Shown piece after piece: positions 34,856-48,609 of a stretch of DNA of 64,000 bases (position 1 is its first letter; every line of letters starts with the position of its first letter). The translations under genes were made by a program, and so were the position numbers. Under the pieces are notes generated by a model. It ran no database searches and was not told the DNA's origin. It saw only the letters and a program-made list of their open reading frames with translations. Origin of the DNA: Sulfitobacter sp. LCG007 (GTDB lineage Bacteria > Pseudomonadota > Alphaproteobacteria > Rhodobacterales > Rhodobacteraceae); NCBI RefSeq assembly GCF_040801785.1, contig NZ_CP161805.1, forward strand, positions 1,488,001 through 1,552,000. The letters run 5' to 3'.

Positions 34856-37231
34856 ATGATACCGGGCAGGACAGGGCAGGCTCAGCCGGCGGCTTATCGG
34901 AAATCTCCGTTGCGGCGCAGGGTGAGGGCCGCGGCATTCTGTGCCGCATTTTCAACGGCTTGCGGGCTGCCGTTCGTCGCCGCAGAGGCCCAGAGCTACA
35001 GCATCGGCGCGGTCTCGATCGAGGGCAACCAGCGCATCGGTGACGCGGCCATCATCAGCCGCGCGGGCATCGGCAGCGGCACGGTCTCGGCAGGCCAGCT
35101 GAACGACGCCTATCAGCGCCTGGTGAATTCGGGTCTCTTCGAAAGCGTCGACCTCACGCCATCGGGCAACACGCTGATCATCCGGGTGGTGGAATTCCCC
35201 ACGATCAACCAGATCAGCTTCGAGGGCAACCGGCGCATCAAGGACGATGCTCTGGTCGAGCTGACCGGCTCGAACGAGCGGCGGGTGTTCAACCCCACGC
35301 AGGCCGAGCAGGACGCCAAGCTCATCGCCGAGGCCTATGCCAACGAAGGCCGGATCGCCGCGACGGTGACGCCGCGGGTGATCCGCCTGAGCGACAACCG
35401 CGTCAATCTGGTCTTCGAGATCTACGAGGGCGGCGCCGTCGAGATCCAGCGCCTGAGTTTCGTGGGCAACCGCGCCTATTCCGAGGGTCGGCTGCGCCGC
35501 GTGCTCGGGACCAAGCAGGCCGGCCTTTTCCATGCGCTCGTGCAACGCGACACCTTCGTGGAGGAGCGCATCGATCTCGACAAGCAGATGCTGTCCGACT
35601 TCTACCTTTCGCGCGGCTATGTCGATTTCCGCGTATTGTCGGTCAACGCCCAGCTCGCAAGGGAGCGGGACGGATACTTCCTGACCTTCAACATCAACGA
35701 AGGTCAGCAGTTCCGCTTCGGGCAGGTTGCCGTGGCAAGCGATTATCCGGGTGTGGATGCCGACCGGTACGCCGAGATCGTCAAGATCAAGCCCGGCGTG
35801 GTCTACACCCCGACCCTGATCGAGCAGGACATCGCGCGGATGGAGCGCCAGGCGGTCAGGGACGGCGTGGATTTCCTGAGGGTCGAACCCCGCATCACCC
35901 GCAACGACCGCACGCTCACACTTGATGTGAACTACGTGCTCAGCCGCGGACCGCGCATCTTCGTCGAACGTATCGACATCGAGGGCAACACCACCACGCT
36001 GGACCAGGTGATCCGGCGCCAGTTCACCTCGGTCGAGGGCGATCCCTTCAATCCGCGCGAAATCCGCGAGTCCGCGGAACGGATCCGGGCGCTGGGGTAT
36101 TTCGAGACCGCCGAGGTCGAAGCCCGCCAGGGCTCGTCCGAGGATCAGGTGGTGGTCGACGTCAACGTGGTCGAGGCGCCGACCGGCTCGCTCACGATCG
36201 GGGGATCCTATTCGACGAGCGACGGATTCGGCGTCGCGCTCAGCTTCGCCGAGCAGAATTTCCTCGGGCGGGGCCAGCAGCTTTCGGTCGACCTTTCCAC
36301 GGCACAGGAAGCGCGGCGCTACGGCCTGCGCTTCGTCGAGCCGGCATTGCTGGGACGCGACCTCGAGTTCTCGCTGAACCTCGATGTGACCGAGCAGCGT
36401 TCGTCCTACATCTCCTACGATGCGGACCGGTTCACCTTCCAGCCCGGCGTGGCCTTTCCGCTGAGCGAGAACAGCCGGCTGAAGCTGCGCTACAGCTATC
36501 TCAGCTCCGAGATGCTGGCGGATGACGATGACGACGACGATGAAGACGATTCCGAAAGCGGCCCGATCGTCCTGCGCGAGATAGACGAGGGGCGCCGCGA
36601 CGCGAGCGCGCTCGGATACGTCTACACCTACGACACGCGCCGTACCGGCCTGAACCCGAACGCAGGCGTCCTGGTCGAGTTCGGACAGGATTTCGCGGGC
36701 CTCGGCGGAGACGACAAGTACATCAAGTCCACCGCGCGCCTTATCGGCGAGACGAAGATCCGCAACGAGGAGATCACGCTTCGGGCGACGCTCGAGGGCG
36801 GGGCGCTCAACTGGCAGAGCGGCAACAGCCGCGCGATCGACCGTTTCCTCCTCAACCCCAGCATCATGCGCGGATTCGAACCGGGCGGCATCGGGCCGCG
36901 CGACGAGAGCGTGAGCAATCGCGACCCGCTGGGCGGAAACTATTATGTGGTGGCACGTCTGGAGGCGGAGTTCCCGCTGGGTCTGCCCGAGGAATATGGC
37001 GTATCCGGCGGCGTCTTCTACGACATCGGCAACCTGTGGAATCTCGACGACGTGAACCTGAGAGGCGGCGATGTGGTCGGCGAGGACGGATCGTTCCGTC
37101 ATGTGGTCGGCTTCGCGCTTTTCTGGGATACGCCGATCGGGCCGCTGCGGTTCAATTTCACCAAGGCGCTGCAGAAGGAAGATTTCGACCGGGAGCAGTC
37201 GTTCGACGTGACGCTCTCGGCGCGCTTCTGA
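34856..37231 (+). CDS. bamA: Outer membrane protein assembly factor BamA
   Basis: Outer-membrane barrel at the centre of the BAM complex, which inserts other outer-membrane proteins. The 791-residue protein has an N-terminal signal (RRRVRAAAFCAAFSTACGLPF, cleavage near AEAQ). Five POTRA domains follow (about residues 45-430), with repeated VEGNxRI-type starts such as VSIEGNQRIGDAAI, ISFEGNRRIKDDAL and IDIEGNTTTLDQVI. A C-terminal Omp85 barrel ends in the aromatic FDVTLSARF. Within the barrel, near residue 560, a surface loop has a nearly uninterrupted run of aspartates and glutamates. Confidence 0.95.
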   Translation: MIPGRTGQAQPAAYRKSPLRRRVRAAAFCAAFSTACGLPFVAAEAQSYSIGAVSIEGNQRIGDAAIISRAGIGSGTVSAGQLNDAYQRLVNSGLFESVDLTPSGNTLIIRVVEFPTINQISFEGNRRIKDDALVELTGSNERRVFNPTQAEQDAKLIAEAYANEGRIAATVTPRVIRLSDNRVNLVFEIYEGGAVEIQRLSFVGNRAYSEGRLRRVLGTKQAGLFHALVQRDTFVEERIDLDKQMLSDFYLSRGYVDFRVLSVNAQLARERDGYFLTFNINEGQQFRFGQVAVASDYPGVDADRYAEIVKIKPGVVYTPTLIEQDIARMERQAVRDGVDFLRVEPRITRNDRTLTLDVNYVLSRGPRIFVERIDIEGNTTTLDQVIRRQFTSVEGDPFNPREIRESAERIRALGYFETAEVEARQGSSEDQVVVDVNVVEAPTGSLTIGGSYSTSDGFGVALSFAEQNFLGRGQQLSVDLSTAQEARRYGLRFVEPALLGRDLEFSLNLDVTEQRSSYISYDADRFTFQPGVAFPLSENSRLKLRYSYLSSEMLADDDDDDDEDDSESGPIVLREIDEGRRDASALGYVYTYDTRRTGLNPNAGVLVEFGQDFAGLGGDDKYIKSTARLIGETKIRNEEITLRATLEGGALNWQSGNSRAIDRFLLNPSIMRGFEPGGIGPRDESVSNRDPLGGNYYVVARLEAEFPLGLPEEYGVSGGVFYDIGNLWNLDDVNLRGGDVVGEDGSFRHVVGFALFWDTPIGPLRFNFTKALQKEDFDREQSFDVTLSARF

Positions 37232-37239
37232 CGCGCGCG

Positions 37240-37860
37240 ATGCCGGCCCGGCTCCTTCCGGCGGCTCTTCTGGCGCTGGCGCTGGGAGCTGCCGGGCCGG
37301 CCGCCGCGCAGGCGATTTCGGGCGGGTCGATCCACAGTCCGATCCTGACGATCGACACCGAGAGGCTGTTCCTCGACAGCGCCTATGGCCGCCGCACGAC
37401 CGAAGACCTGGAAGCGCGCAGCGCCGAGCTGGCCGCCGAGAACCGGCGGATCGAGGCGGAACTGTCGGCGGAGGAGCGGACTTTGACCGAGCGCCGCCCT
37501 ACGATGGCGGCCGAGGACTTCCGCAGCCTGGCGGATGCCTTCGACGAGAAGGTTCAGGCCACCCGCCGCGCCCAGGAGGGCAAGAACCGGGCGCTCACGC
37601 AGGAATTCGATAACAGCCGCGTGGCCTTTCTGAAGGCGGCGGTCCCGGCGCTGGAGGATCTGATGCGCACCGCGGGGGCGGCGGTCATACTCGAGCGACG
37701 ATCCGTCTTCATCAGCGTGAATGCCATCGACGTGACCGCCGAGGCCATTGCCCGGGTCAACGAGGTGCTTGGCGACGGCTCGGACCTTCTGGAGACGCAG
37801 GCGCCCGCGACGTCCGGCAGCGGGACGCCGCCGCAGCCGGCGCCGGCGCCCTCGGAGTGA
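37240..37860 (+). CDS. skp: OmpH/Skp family periplasmic chaperone
   Basis: Holds unfolded outer-membrane proteins in the periplasm on the way to BamA. The 206-residue protein has a signal peptide (MPARLLPAALLALALGAAG...AAAQA). It continues with ILTIDTERLFLDSAYGRR, a long helical coiled arm rich in Glu/Arg/Ala (about residues 55-140) and AGAAVILERRSVFISVNAIDVT at the end of the Skp fold. A proline-rich tail closes it. It starts 8 bases after bamA; the earlier in-frame start inside bamA is rejected. Confidence 0.9.
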   Translation: MPARLLPAALLALALGAAGPAAAQAISGGSIHSPILTIDTERLFLDSAYGRRTTEDLEARSAELAAENRRIEAELSAEERTLTERRPTMAAEDFRSLADAFDEKVQATRRAQEGKNRALTQEFDNSRVAFLKAAVPALEDLMRTAGAAVILERRSVFISVNAIDVTAEAIARVNEVLGDGSDLLETQAPATSGSGTPPQPAPAPSE

Positions 37861-37932
37861 GCCGCGCTTGCCCAGGCGGGACGCAGTTGGTAGGCAGGGC
37901 GACACATTTCTTAACGCTTGAGGACGGCACGC

Positions 37933-38403
37933 ATGACCGCAGACGGCACAGAACCGCTCGTTGAGGCGGATATCCAGCTCATCCAGCGGATCCTGCCGCA
38001 CCGCTATCCGTTTCTTCTGGTCGACCGGGTCGTCGAGATCGAGGGCTACAGCTCCGCCGTGGGCATCAAGAACGTCACCATGAACGAGCCGCATTTTCAG
38101 GGTCATTTCCCGGGATTGCCTGTCATGCCGGGGGTGACGATCGTCGAGGCCATGGCACAGACGACGGCCGTGATGGTGGGGACTTTCCTCGGGATGGCCG
38201 ACAAGAACATGAAGGTCTTTTTCATGGCCATCGACAACTGCAAGTTCCGCCGCAAGGTCGTTCCGGGCGATCAATTGCGGCTGGCGGTGAAAACCCTGCG
38301 CGGCAAGCCCGGCGGCAAGGTCTGGCGTTTTGGCGGCGTGGCCACGGTCGATGGCGAGGTCGCGGCCGAGGCGGAATTCACAGCGATGATGGACGTGGGC
38401 TGA
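37933..38403 (+). CDS. fabZ: (3R)-hydroxymyristoyl-ACP dehydratase
   Basis: Dehydrates beta-hydroxyacyl-ACP in fatty acid elongation and competes with lipid A synthesis for hydroxymyristoyl-ACP. The 156-residue hot-dog protein has [14 protein letters not shown] and the active-site stretch [23 protein letters not shown] with His58 and Glu72. The ATG at 37933 has GAGGA upstream; an earlier TTG at 37918 is unnecessary. It is followed at 4 bases by lpxA. Confidence 0.94.
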   Translation: MTADGTEPLVEADIQLIQRILPHRYPFLLVDRVVEIEGYSSAVGIKNVTMNEPHFQGHFPGLPVMPGVTIVEAMAQTTAVMVGTFLGMADKNMKVFFMAIDNCKFRRKVVPGDQLRLAVKTLRGKPGGKVWRFGGVATVDGEVAAEAEFTAMMDVG

Positions 38404-38407
38404 GGCT

Positions 38408-39187
38408 GTGGAGAACGTCCATCCCAGCGCGATCATCGAGGCGGGGGCCCGGATCGATCCGACCGTGCGGATCGGACCGTTCTGCGTCGTGGGGCCCGAA
38501 GTCGTTCTGGCCCCGGGGGTCGAGCTGAAATCCCATGTGGTCGTGACGGGGCGCACCCGCATCGGCGAAGAGACGGTGATCTTTCCCTTCTCGGTCATCG
38601 GCGAGATCCCGCAGGATCTGAAGTTCAGGGGCGAAAGCACCGAGCTCGTGATCGGCGCGCGCAACCGCATCCGCGAGCATGTGACGATGAATTCGGGCAC
38701 GGAAGGCGGCGGAGGCGTCACGCGGGTGGGCGATGACTGCCTGTTCATGGCGGGCTGCCACATCGCCCATGACGCGCAGATCGGCAACCGCTGCATCATC
38801 GTCAACCAGGTCGCCATCGCGGGCCATTGCGTGCTCGAGGATGACGTGATCGTGGGCGGCCTTTCGGGGGTGCATCAGTTCGTGCGGATCGGGCGCGGGG
38901 CGATCATCGGGGCGGTGACGATGGTGACCAACGACGTGATCCCCTACGGCCTCGTTCAGGCGCCGCGCGGGGCGCTCGACGGGCTGAACCTCGTCGGTCT
39001 CAAGCGGCGCGGTGTCTCGCGCGAGGATATCGCTGCACTGCGGGCGGCCTTTCGCGAGCTGTCCGCGGGCGAGGGTACGTTTCATCAGCGCGCCGAGCGG
39101 CTTGGCGGCGACAAGAGCCCCTTCGTACGGGAAATTGTCGAATTCGTCCTTGCGGACTCCGACCGGCATTTCCTGACGCCCGGCTGA
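38408..39187 (+). CDS. lpxA: Acyl-ACP--UDP-N-acetylglucosamine O-acyltransferase
   Basis: First step of lipid A synthesis, adding a 3-hydroxyacyl chain to UDP-GlcNAc. The 259-residue protein is a left-handed beta helix of hexapeptide repeats (IHPSAIIEAGARI-like start, then IGPFCVVG, IGEETVIFPFSVIG). It has the catalytic-histidine region MAGCHIAHDAQIGN and a C-terminal helical domain from about residue 195. The start is a GTG four bases after fabZ. The stop overlaps the lpxI start by one base. Confidence 0.94.
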   Translation: MENVHPSAIIEAGARIDPTVRIGPFCVVGPEVVLAPGVELKSHVVVTGRTRIGEETVIFPFSVIGEIPQDLKFRGESTELVIGARNRIREHVTMNSGTEGGGGVTRVGDDCLFMAGCHIAHDAQIGNRCIIVNQVAIAGHCVLEDDVIVGGLSGVHQFVRIGRGAIIGAVTMVTNDVIPYGLVQAPRGALDGLNLVGLKRRGVSREDIAALRAAFRELSAGEGTFHQRAERLGGDKSPFVREIVEFVLADSDRHFLTPG

Positions 39188-39978
39188 TGCTGGCGCTGAT
39201 CGCAGGCAGCGGGGATCTGCCCGCCCGGGTCGCGGCCGCGCTCGACCGTCCGCCGCTGGTCTGCGCGATGGCGGCGCATGTGCCCGACGGGCTGGCCCCG
39301 GACATCGTCTTCCGGATCGAGAAATTCGGCAGCTTCCTCAAGGATCTGCGCAAGCGGGGTGTAACCGAGGTCTGTCTCTGCGGCGCCATCGTTCGCCCGC
39401 GCGTCGATCTCAAGGCCATAGACCTTGCCACCCTGCCGCTGGTGCCGCTGATGCAGAAGGGCCTGCGCGCGGGCGATGACGGTGCCTTGCGAACCGTTCT
39501 GGACATCTTCGAGCAGAAGGGGTTCTCGGTCCGCGCGGCGCAGGATCTGGTCCCTTCGCTGTTGGCGCCGCCCGGGGTGCTCAGCCGGGCACAGCCGGAC
39601 GATGCCATGCGGGCGGACGTGGCGCGCGCCATCGCCGTGCTCGATGCGCTGGCGCCGCTCGATGTCGGGCAGGGGTGCGTCGTGGGGGCAGGGCAGGTTG
39701 CCGGGATCGAGACCCTCGGCGGGACCGACCACATGCTGGCCCATCTGCCCGAACGCGCGCGAAAGCTGCGGGCGGTACTGGTGAAACGGCCCAAGCGGGG
39801 ACAGGACCGGCGTGTGGACCTGCCCACGGTCGGGCCCGCGACGCTCGATGCAATCGCGGCGGCGGGGCTTGCGGGGCTGGTGATCGACGCGGGCGACGTG
39901 ATCCTGCTTGATCGCGAAGACGCAGTGGCGCGCGCCGATGCGCAGGGGCTCGTGCTCTGGGCCCGCGAAAAGCCGTGA
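39187..39978 (+). CDS. lpxI: UDP-2,3-diacylglucosamine pyrophosphatase LpxI
   Basis: Hydrolyses UDP-2,3-diacylglucosamine to lipid X, the role LpxH plays in enterobacteria. The 263-residue protein has the LpxI/DUF1009 landmarks LALIAGSGDLPARVA at the start, GVTEVCLCGAIVRPR, LRAGDDGALRTVLDIFEQKGF and the C-terminal KRPKRGQDRRVDLPTVGPATLDA. It overlaps lpxA by one base and lpxB by four, so the three lipid A genes are translationally linked. LpxI is the usual alphaproteobacterial version. Confidence 0.92.
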   Translation: MLALIAGSGDLPARVAAALDRPPLVCAMAAHVPDGLAPDIVFRIEKFGSFLKDLRKRGVTEVCLCGAIVRPRVDLKAIDLATLPLVPLMQKGLRAGDDGALRTVLDIFEQKGFSVRAAQDLVPSLLAPPGVLSRAQPDDAMRADVARAIAVLDALAPLDVGQGCVVGAGQVAGIETLGGTDHMLAHLPERARKLRAVLVKRPKRGQDRRVDLPTVGPATLDAIAAAGLAGLVIDAGDVILLDREDAVARADAQGLVLWAREKP

Positions 39979-41147
39979 CGCGCGCATTTCTCATCGCAGG
40001 CGAACCTTCGGGCGACCGGCTGGGCGGGGCGCTTATGGCCGGACTTCGGTCGCTGGAACCGGGCATTGCCTTCGACGGGGTGGGCGGCGAACGGATGATC
40101 GCGCAAGGGCTCGAGAGCCGCTTTCCCATGGACGAGCTCAGCGTCATGGGCATCGCCGAGGTGCTGCCGAAGTACCGGGCCCTGATGCGGCGCATCGAAG
40201 AGACGGCGGATGCGGTGGTGGCGAAACGGCCCGATGTCCTGATCACCATCGACTCGCCCGACTTCTCGCTTCGTGTGGCGCGCCGGGTAAAGGCGCGCGC
40301 CCCGGAAGTGCGGACGGTCCATTACGTCGCGCCGACGGTCTGGGCCTGGCGGGCGGGCAGGGCGGAGAAGATGAGCCGCATGATCGACCATGTGCTGGCG
40401 CTTTTCCCGTTCGAGCCGCCCTACATGACCGCGCATGGTATGGACTGCGATTTCGTGGGCCATCCTGTGGTGTCGGAGCCTGTGGCGACAGATGCCGAAG
40501 TCGCGCGATTCCGCGAAGAATTCGGACTGGGGGAAGCGCCTGTCCTGCTGGTGCTGCCGGGCTCGCGGCGCGGTGAGGTCTCGCGCCTGGCGCCCGTCTT
40601 CGGGGCATCCCTGCCGCCGGTGCTGGATCGCCATCCCGACATGCGCCTTGTGCTGCCTGCCGCCGCACCAGTCGCCGCCGCGGTGCAGGACGCCGTGCGC
40701 GACTGGCCGGTGCCGGTGACGGTGCTCGACCCGCGCGGGCTGCCCGCAAAAGTGGCCGCGCGCCAGAAGCGCGCCGCCTTCCGCGCGGCGTCGGTGGCGC
40801 TTGCCGCGTCGGGCACGGTCTCGCTCGAACTCGCGGCGGCATCGACGCCGATGGTGATCGCCTATGACATGAACTGGCTGAGCCGGACCATCATACGGAT
40901 GATGATGAAGGTTGACACGGTAACGCTGGTCAATCTCGTCTCCGACACCCGCGTGGTGCCCGAATTCATCGCCGCCGACTGCCGGCCCGAGAAGATCGCG
41001 CCGGGGCTTCTCGACGTCATCGCCCATCCCGACCGCCAGCGCGCGGCAATGGATCTGACGATGGAGCGTTTGGGGCGCGCCGGAGAGGACCCCGGCCTCA
41101 GGGCCGCGCGCGCGGTGCTCGACGGGCTCGCCCGGCAGCGGGGCTGA
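39975..41147 (+). CDS. lpxB: Lipid-A-disaccharide synthase
   Basis: Condenses lipid X with UDP-2,3-diacylglucosamine into the lipid A disaccharide at the inner membrane. The 390-residue GT19-family protein has IAGEPSGDRLGGALM near the N terminus, MGIAEVLPKYRAL, TIDSPDFSLRVA, HYVAPTVWAWRAGRA and the donor-site GSRRGEVSRL near 190. SGTVSLELAAASTPMVIAY and LVNLVSDTRVVPEFI follow. It starts with GTG overlapping lpxI (GTGA) and ends six bases from the convergent mnmA stop. Confidence 0.94.
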   Translation: MTRAFLIAGEPSGDRLGGALMAGLRSLEPGIAFDGVGGERMIAQGLESRFPMDELSVMGIAEVLPKYRALMRRIEETADAVVAKRPDVLITIDSPDFSLRVARRVKARAPEVRTVHYVAPTVWAWRAGRAEKMSRMIDHVLALFPFEPPYMTAHGMDCDFVGHPVVSEPVATDAEVARFREEFGLGEAPVLLVLPGSRRGEVSRLAPVFGASLPPVLDRHPDMRLVLPAAAPVAAAVQDAVRDWPVPVTVLDPRGLPAKVAARQKRAAFRAASVALAASGTVSLELAAASTPMVIAYDMNWLSRTIIRMMMKVDTVTLVNLVSDTRVVPEFIAADCRPEKIAPGLLDVIAHPDRQRAAMDLTMERLGRAGEDPGLRAARAVLDGLARQRG

Positions 41148-41153
41148 TCGGGC

Positions 41154-42296
41154 TCAGCCCTTGTGGATCCAGCCGCCGCCGAAGATCCGGCTGCTTTCGG
41201 TAGCGTAAAAGACGCAGGCCTGCCCTGGAGAGATGCCCTGTTCCGGGCTCAGCAGCTCTACCGTGGCTTCTGTGTCGCTCGTGGGACGGATCACCGCCTC
41301 GGTCGGCGGACGGGTGGACCGCACCCGCACGGCCACATGCCATTCCGGCCGGGACGAGAAGGCTTCGTCGCCGAGCCAGTTGATTTCGCGCACCGGAACG
41401 GTCCGCGTCGAAAGCATCTCTCGGGGCCCGACGACCACGCGCTTGGAGTCCGCGTCCAGCTTCACCACATAGAGCGGATCCGCCAGCCCGCCGATTCCGA
41501 GCCCCCGGCGCTGGCCGATGGTGTAGTTGATCACGCCGTCATGGCGGCCCAGCACCGTGCCGTCCGCGTGCACGATCTCGCCCGGATCGGCCGCCTCCGG
41601 ACGCAGCTTGCGGATCACGGAGGCATAATCGCCGTTCGGCACGAAGCAGATATCCTGACTGTCGGGCTTCATCGCCACGCTCAGACCGTATTTTCCGGCC
41701 AACGCGCGCGTCTCGTCCTTCGAGGCGAGGTGTCCGAGCGGGAAGCGCAGGAAATCAAGCTGTTCCGGCGTCGTCGAGAACAGGAAATAGCTCTGGTCGC
41801 GCGACGCATCGGCTGCGGCATGCAGCTCGGGGCCGAGATGTCCGAGCTTGCGCTGGATGTAATGTCCCGTTGCCATGCAATCGGCGTCGAGTTCCCTGGC
41901 CGTCTCGAGCAGATCCTTGAATTTCACCCGCTCGTTGCAGCGGATGCAGGGCACCGGGGTCGCCCCGCCAAGGTAGCTGTCGGCGAATTCGTCGATGACG
42001 GCATCCCGGAAGACATTCTCGTAATCGAGCACGTAATGCGGAAAGCCCATCTGCTCGGCGACGCGCCGGGCATCGTGGATGTCGAGACCCGCGCAGCAGG
42101 CACCCTTCTTGGCCAGGGCCGCGCCATGATCGTAAAGCTGCAGCGTCACGCCTACGACGTCATAGCCTTCCTCGGCCAGCATCGCGGCAACGACCGAACT
42201 GTCCACGCCGCCCGACATCGCCACGACGACCCGCGTGTCGGCAGGCGCCTTGGCGAAGCCGAGGGAGTTGAGGGGCGGTGTCTGATCGAGTGGCAT
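41154..42296 (-). CDS. mnmA: tRNA-specific 2-thiouridylase
   Basis: Puts sulfur on U34 of tRNA-Glu, -Gln and -Lys. The 380-residue protein has the PP-loop AMSGGVDSS (26-34), the first catalytic cysteine Cys120 in [10 protein letters not shown], and the second, Cys217, in [13 protein letters not shown]-terminal beta-barrel domain contains the [13 protein letters not shown] loop. The ATG at 42296 has GGAG 7 bases upstream. It is divergent from sciP and convergent with lpxB. Confidence 0.95.
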   Translation of the reverse strand: MPLDQTPPLNSLGFAKAPADTRVVVAMSGGVDSSVVAAMLAEEGYDVVGVTLQLYDHGAALAKKGACCAGLDIHDARRVAEQMGFPHYVLDYENVFRDAVIDEFADSYLGGATPVPCIRCNERVKFKDLLETARELDADCMATGHYIQRKLGHLGPELHAAADASRDQSYFLFSTTPEQLDFLRFPLGHLASKDETRALAGKYGLSVAMKPDSQDICFVPNGDYASVIRKLRPEAADPGEIVHADGTVLGRHDGVINYTIGQRRGLGIGGLADPLYVVKLDADSKRVVVGPREMLSTRTVPVREINWLGDEAFSSRPEWHVAVRVRSTRPPTEAVIRPTSDTEATVELLSPEQGISPGQACVFYATESSRIFGGGWIHKG

Positions 42297-42445
42297 CAAC
42301 GTGCTCCGGGGGCGGACGGCTCGGGGCCGTGTCCGCTGGAATATAAGAAAATCCTAGTCACTCTCAAGAACCGGTTTCACCTGTCCTTAAGCCAGCCGAG
42401 GCAATTTCCGTCTCCAAGAATGAGGCAGAGTTTCGGGCGAGTGCG

Positions 42446-42724
42446 ATGTATCTTAAAAAAGTTGATGGTCCAAGGGCCGTCACCCTTGCTGACGGCCGTA
42501 TCATGACCCAGGCCGATCTGCCACCGGCAAAGACCCGGCGCTGGGTCGCCTCGCGCAAGGCCGCCGTTGTACGTGGCGTCGCCTACGGTCTGATCTCCAA
42601 GGCCGACGCGCTGGCCCGCTACCAGATCAGCGCCGAGGAGTTTCTTGAGTGGGTCAGGGCCGTGTCCGAGCATGGTGAAGACGCACTCAAGGCGACGGCA
42701 CTGAAAAAGTACCGGCAACAATAG
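42446..42724 (+). CDS. sciP: CtrA inhibitor SciP (DUF1153)
   Basis: A 92-residue DUF1153 protein. In Caulobacter, SciP binds CtrA and blocks its recruitment of RNA polymerase in G1. Visible matches are GPRAVTLADGRIMTQADLPPAKTRRWVASRKAAVVRGVAYGLIS (residues about 8-51) and YQISAEEFLEWVRAVSEHG. The region is a trihelical, HTH-like module. It lies immediately upstream of ctrA on the same strand, matching the conserved pairing in alphaproteobacteria and supporting the assignment. The upstream ribosome site is weak. Confidence 0.9.
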   Translation: MYLKKVDGPRAVTLADGRIMTQADLPPAKTRRWVASRKAAVVRGVAYGLISKADALARYQISAEEFLEWVRAVSEHGEDALKATALKKYRQQ

Positions 42725-42728
42725 TGTA

Positions 42729-42783
42729 GACAACTCTAGGTTGTTGTCGTAGCTTTCTTTCATCGGATAACGTGTCGTTAACC
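42729..42783 (+). promoter_or_regulatory. Palindrome and TTAACC element upstream of ctrA
   Basis: Just after the sciP stop, GACAAC (42729-42734) is mirrored by GTTGTC (42743-42748) with an 8-base spacer. Further on, TTAACC at 42778-42783 matches a CtrA half-site (TTAA-N7-TTAA class) and lies 54 bases before the ctrA start. Only one half-site is clear, so autoregulation by CtrA is suggested, not shown. Confidence 0.35.
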
Positions 42784-42836
42784 TTTTTTGCGCAGGTTGT
42801 GACTTCAGGTCCATAGCAATCGTTCGGGAGAAACTC

Positions 42837-43556
42837 ATGCGTGTACTGCTGGTCGAAGACGACCCTACCACCTCCAAGAGCATCGAACTGATGCTCACGC
42901 ATGCCAACCTGAATGTCTATGCGACCGATCTGGGCGAAGAGGGCATCGACCTCGCGAAGCTCTATGACTACGACCTTATCCTGCTTGACCTCGACCTGCC
43001 GGACATGAATGGCCATGAGGTGTTGCGCCAGCTGCGCCTGGCACGGATCTCGACACCGATCCTCATCCTCTCGGGAGCGGACGATACCGAGAACAAGATC
43101 AAGGGGTTCGGTTTCGGCGCGGACGATTATCTCACCAAGCCGTTCCACCGCGAAGAGCTCGTGGCACGCATCCATGCGATCATCCGCCGCTCCAAGGGGC
43201 ATTCGCAGTCGGTCATCGAGACCGGCCAGATCTCGGTCAACCTCGATGCCAAGACGGTGAGTGTCGGCGGCAAGTCGGTGCATCTGACCGGGAAGGAATA
43301 TCAGATGCTCGAACTTCTCTCGCTGAGAAAGGGCACGACCCTGACCAAGGAGATGTTCCTCAACCATCTCTACGGGGGCATGGACGAGCCGGAGCTGAAG
43401 ATCATCGACGTCTTCATCTGCAAGCTGCGCAAGAAGCTCAGCATCGCAACCGGCGGCGACAACTATATCGAGACTGTCTGGGGGCGTGGATATGTCCTTC
43501 GTGACCCCGATCCCAGCCAGCAAGGCGATCCCCAACGCCTCGCCATAGGCGCCTGA
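42837..43556 (+). CDS. ctrA: Cell cycle response regulator CtrA
   Basis: OmpR-type response regulator and master regulator; in Rhodobacteraceae it controls motility, gene transfer agents and quorum-linked genes more than viability. The 239-residue protein has a receiver domain with acidic DD at 8-9, phospho-acceptor Asp51 in [11 protein letters not shown] and the LTKPF lysine near 102. The winged-helix output domain from about 130 has the near-invariant [12 protein letters not shown] and [14 protein letters not shown], then [22 protein letters not shown] provides the ribosome site. Confidence 0.95.
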   Translation: MRVLLVEDDPTTSKSIELMLTHANLNVYATDLGEEGIDLAKLYDYDLILLDLDLPDMNGHEVLRQLRLARISTPILILSGADDTENKIKGFGFGADDYLTKPFHREELVARIHAIIRRSKGHSQSVIETGQISVNLDAKTVSVGGKSVHLTGKEYQMLELLSLRKGTTLTKEMFLNHLYGGMDEPELKIIDVFICKLRKKLSIATGGDNYIETVWGRGYVLRDPDPSQQGDPQRLAIGA

Positions 43557-48311
<4,755 letters not shown>

Positions 48312-48341
48312 AAGGTCGGTTTACCCACGTGAATCCGCTTT

Positions 48342-48366
48342 GTTCGCAAATGTTCCTAAAAAGTTC
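48342..48366 (+). promoter_or_regulatory. Alphaproteobacterial LexA (SOS) box
   Basis: GTTC at 48352-48355 and GTTC at 48363-48366 are separated by exactly 7 bases, the direct-repeat LexA box GTTC-N7-GTTC of alphaproteobacteria. A third GTTC at 48342-48345 lies in line with a 6-base gap. The array sits 57-81 bases upstream of the 42-residue peptide start and just before a TTTACA that could be a -35 element. The motif match is exact; LexA binding is inferred. Confidence 0.65.
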
Positions 48367-48422
48367 TTTACAACTTGCCTCAAATTGTGAGAACAAAGGA
48401 GCAACAGAGGACGGAGGTGAAC

Positions 48423-48551
48423 ATGTCGACCCTGCGAGAGATCAAGTCAGTCGCACTTCGGACCCGTATGACCTTGCTGGGTGACGCTGTCGGTGTCGCG
48501 GCGCTCGTCGTCATGCTGGTTGTCGGACTTCACCTGCCCGTTCTTGCCTGA
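48423..48551 (+). CDS. 42-residue membrane peptide downstream of an SOS box
   Basis: ATG at 48423 follows a near-perfect ribosome site, GGAGGTGA, five bases upstream. The peptide has a basic amphipathic start (MSTLREIKSVALRTRMTLLG) and one transmembrane helix (VGVAALVVMLVVGLHLPVL), ending at 48551. With the upstream LexA box, the arrangement resembles SOS-induced small division inhibitors such as Caulobacter SidA, but I see no sequence similarity to SidA. It is followed by a structured RNA stretch and strong terminator. Function is inferred from context only. Confidence 0.7.
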   Translation: MSTLREIKSVALRTRMTLLGDAVGVAALVVMLVVGLHLPVLA

Positions 48552-48609
48552 GTTCTGCCTGCGCTGTCATGCCGGCGTCCTGCCTGCCGTCTGTCCCGTG
48601 AACGGCTCC

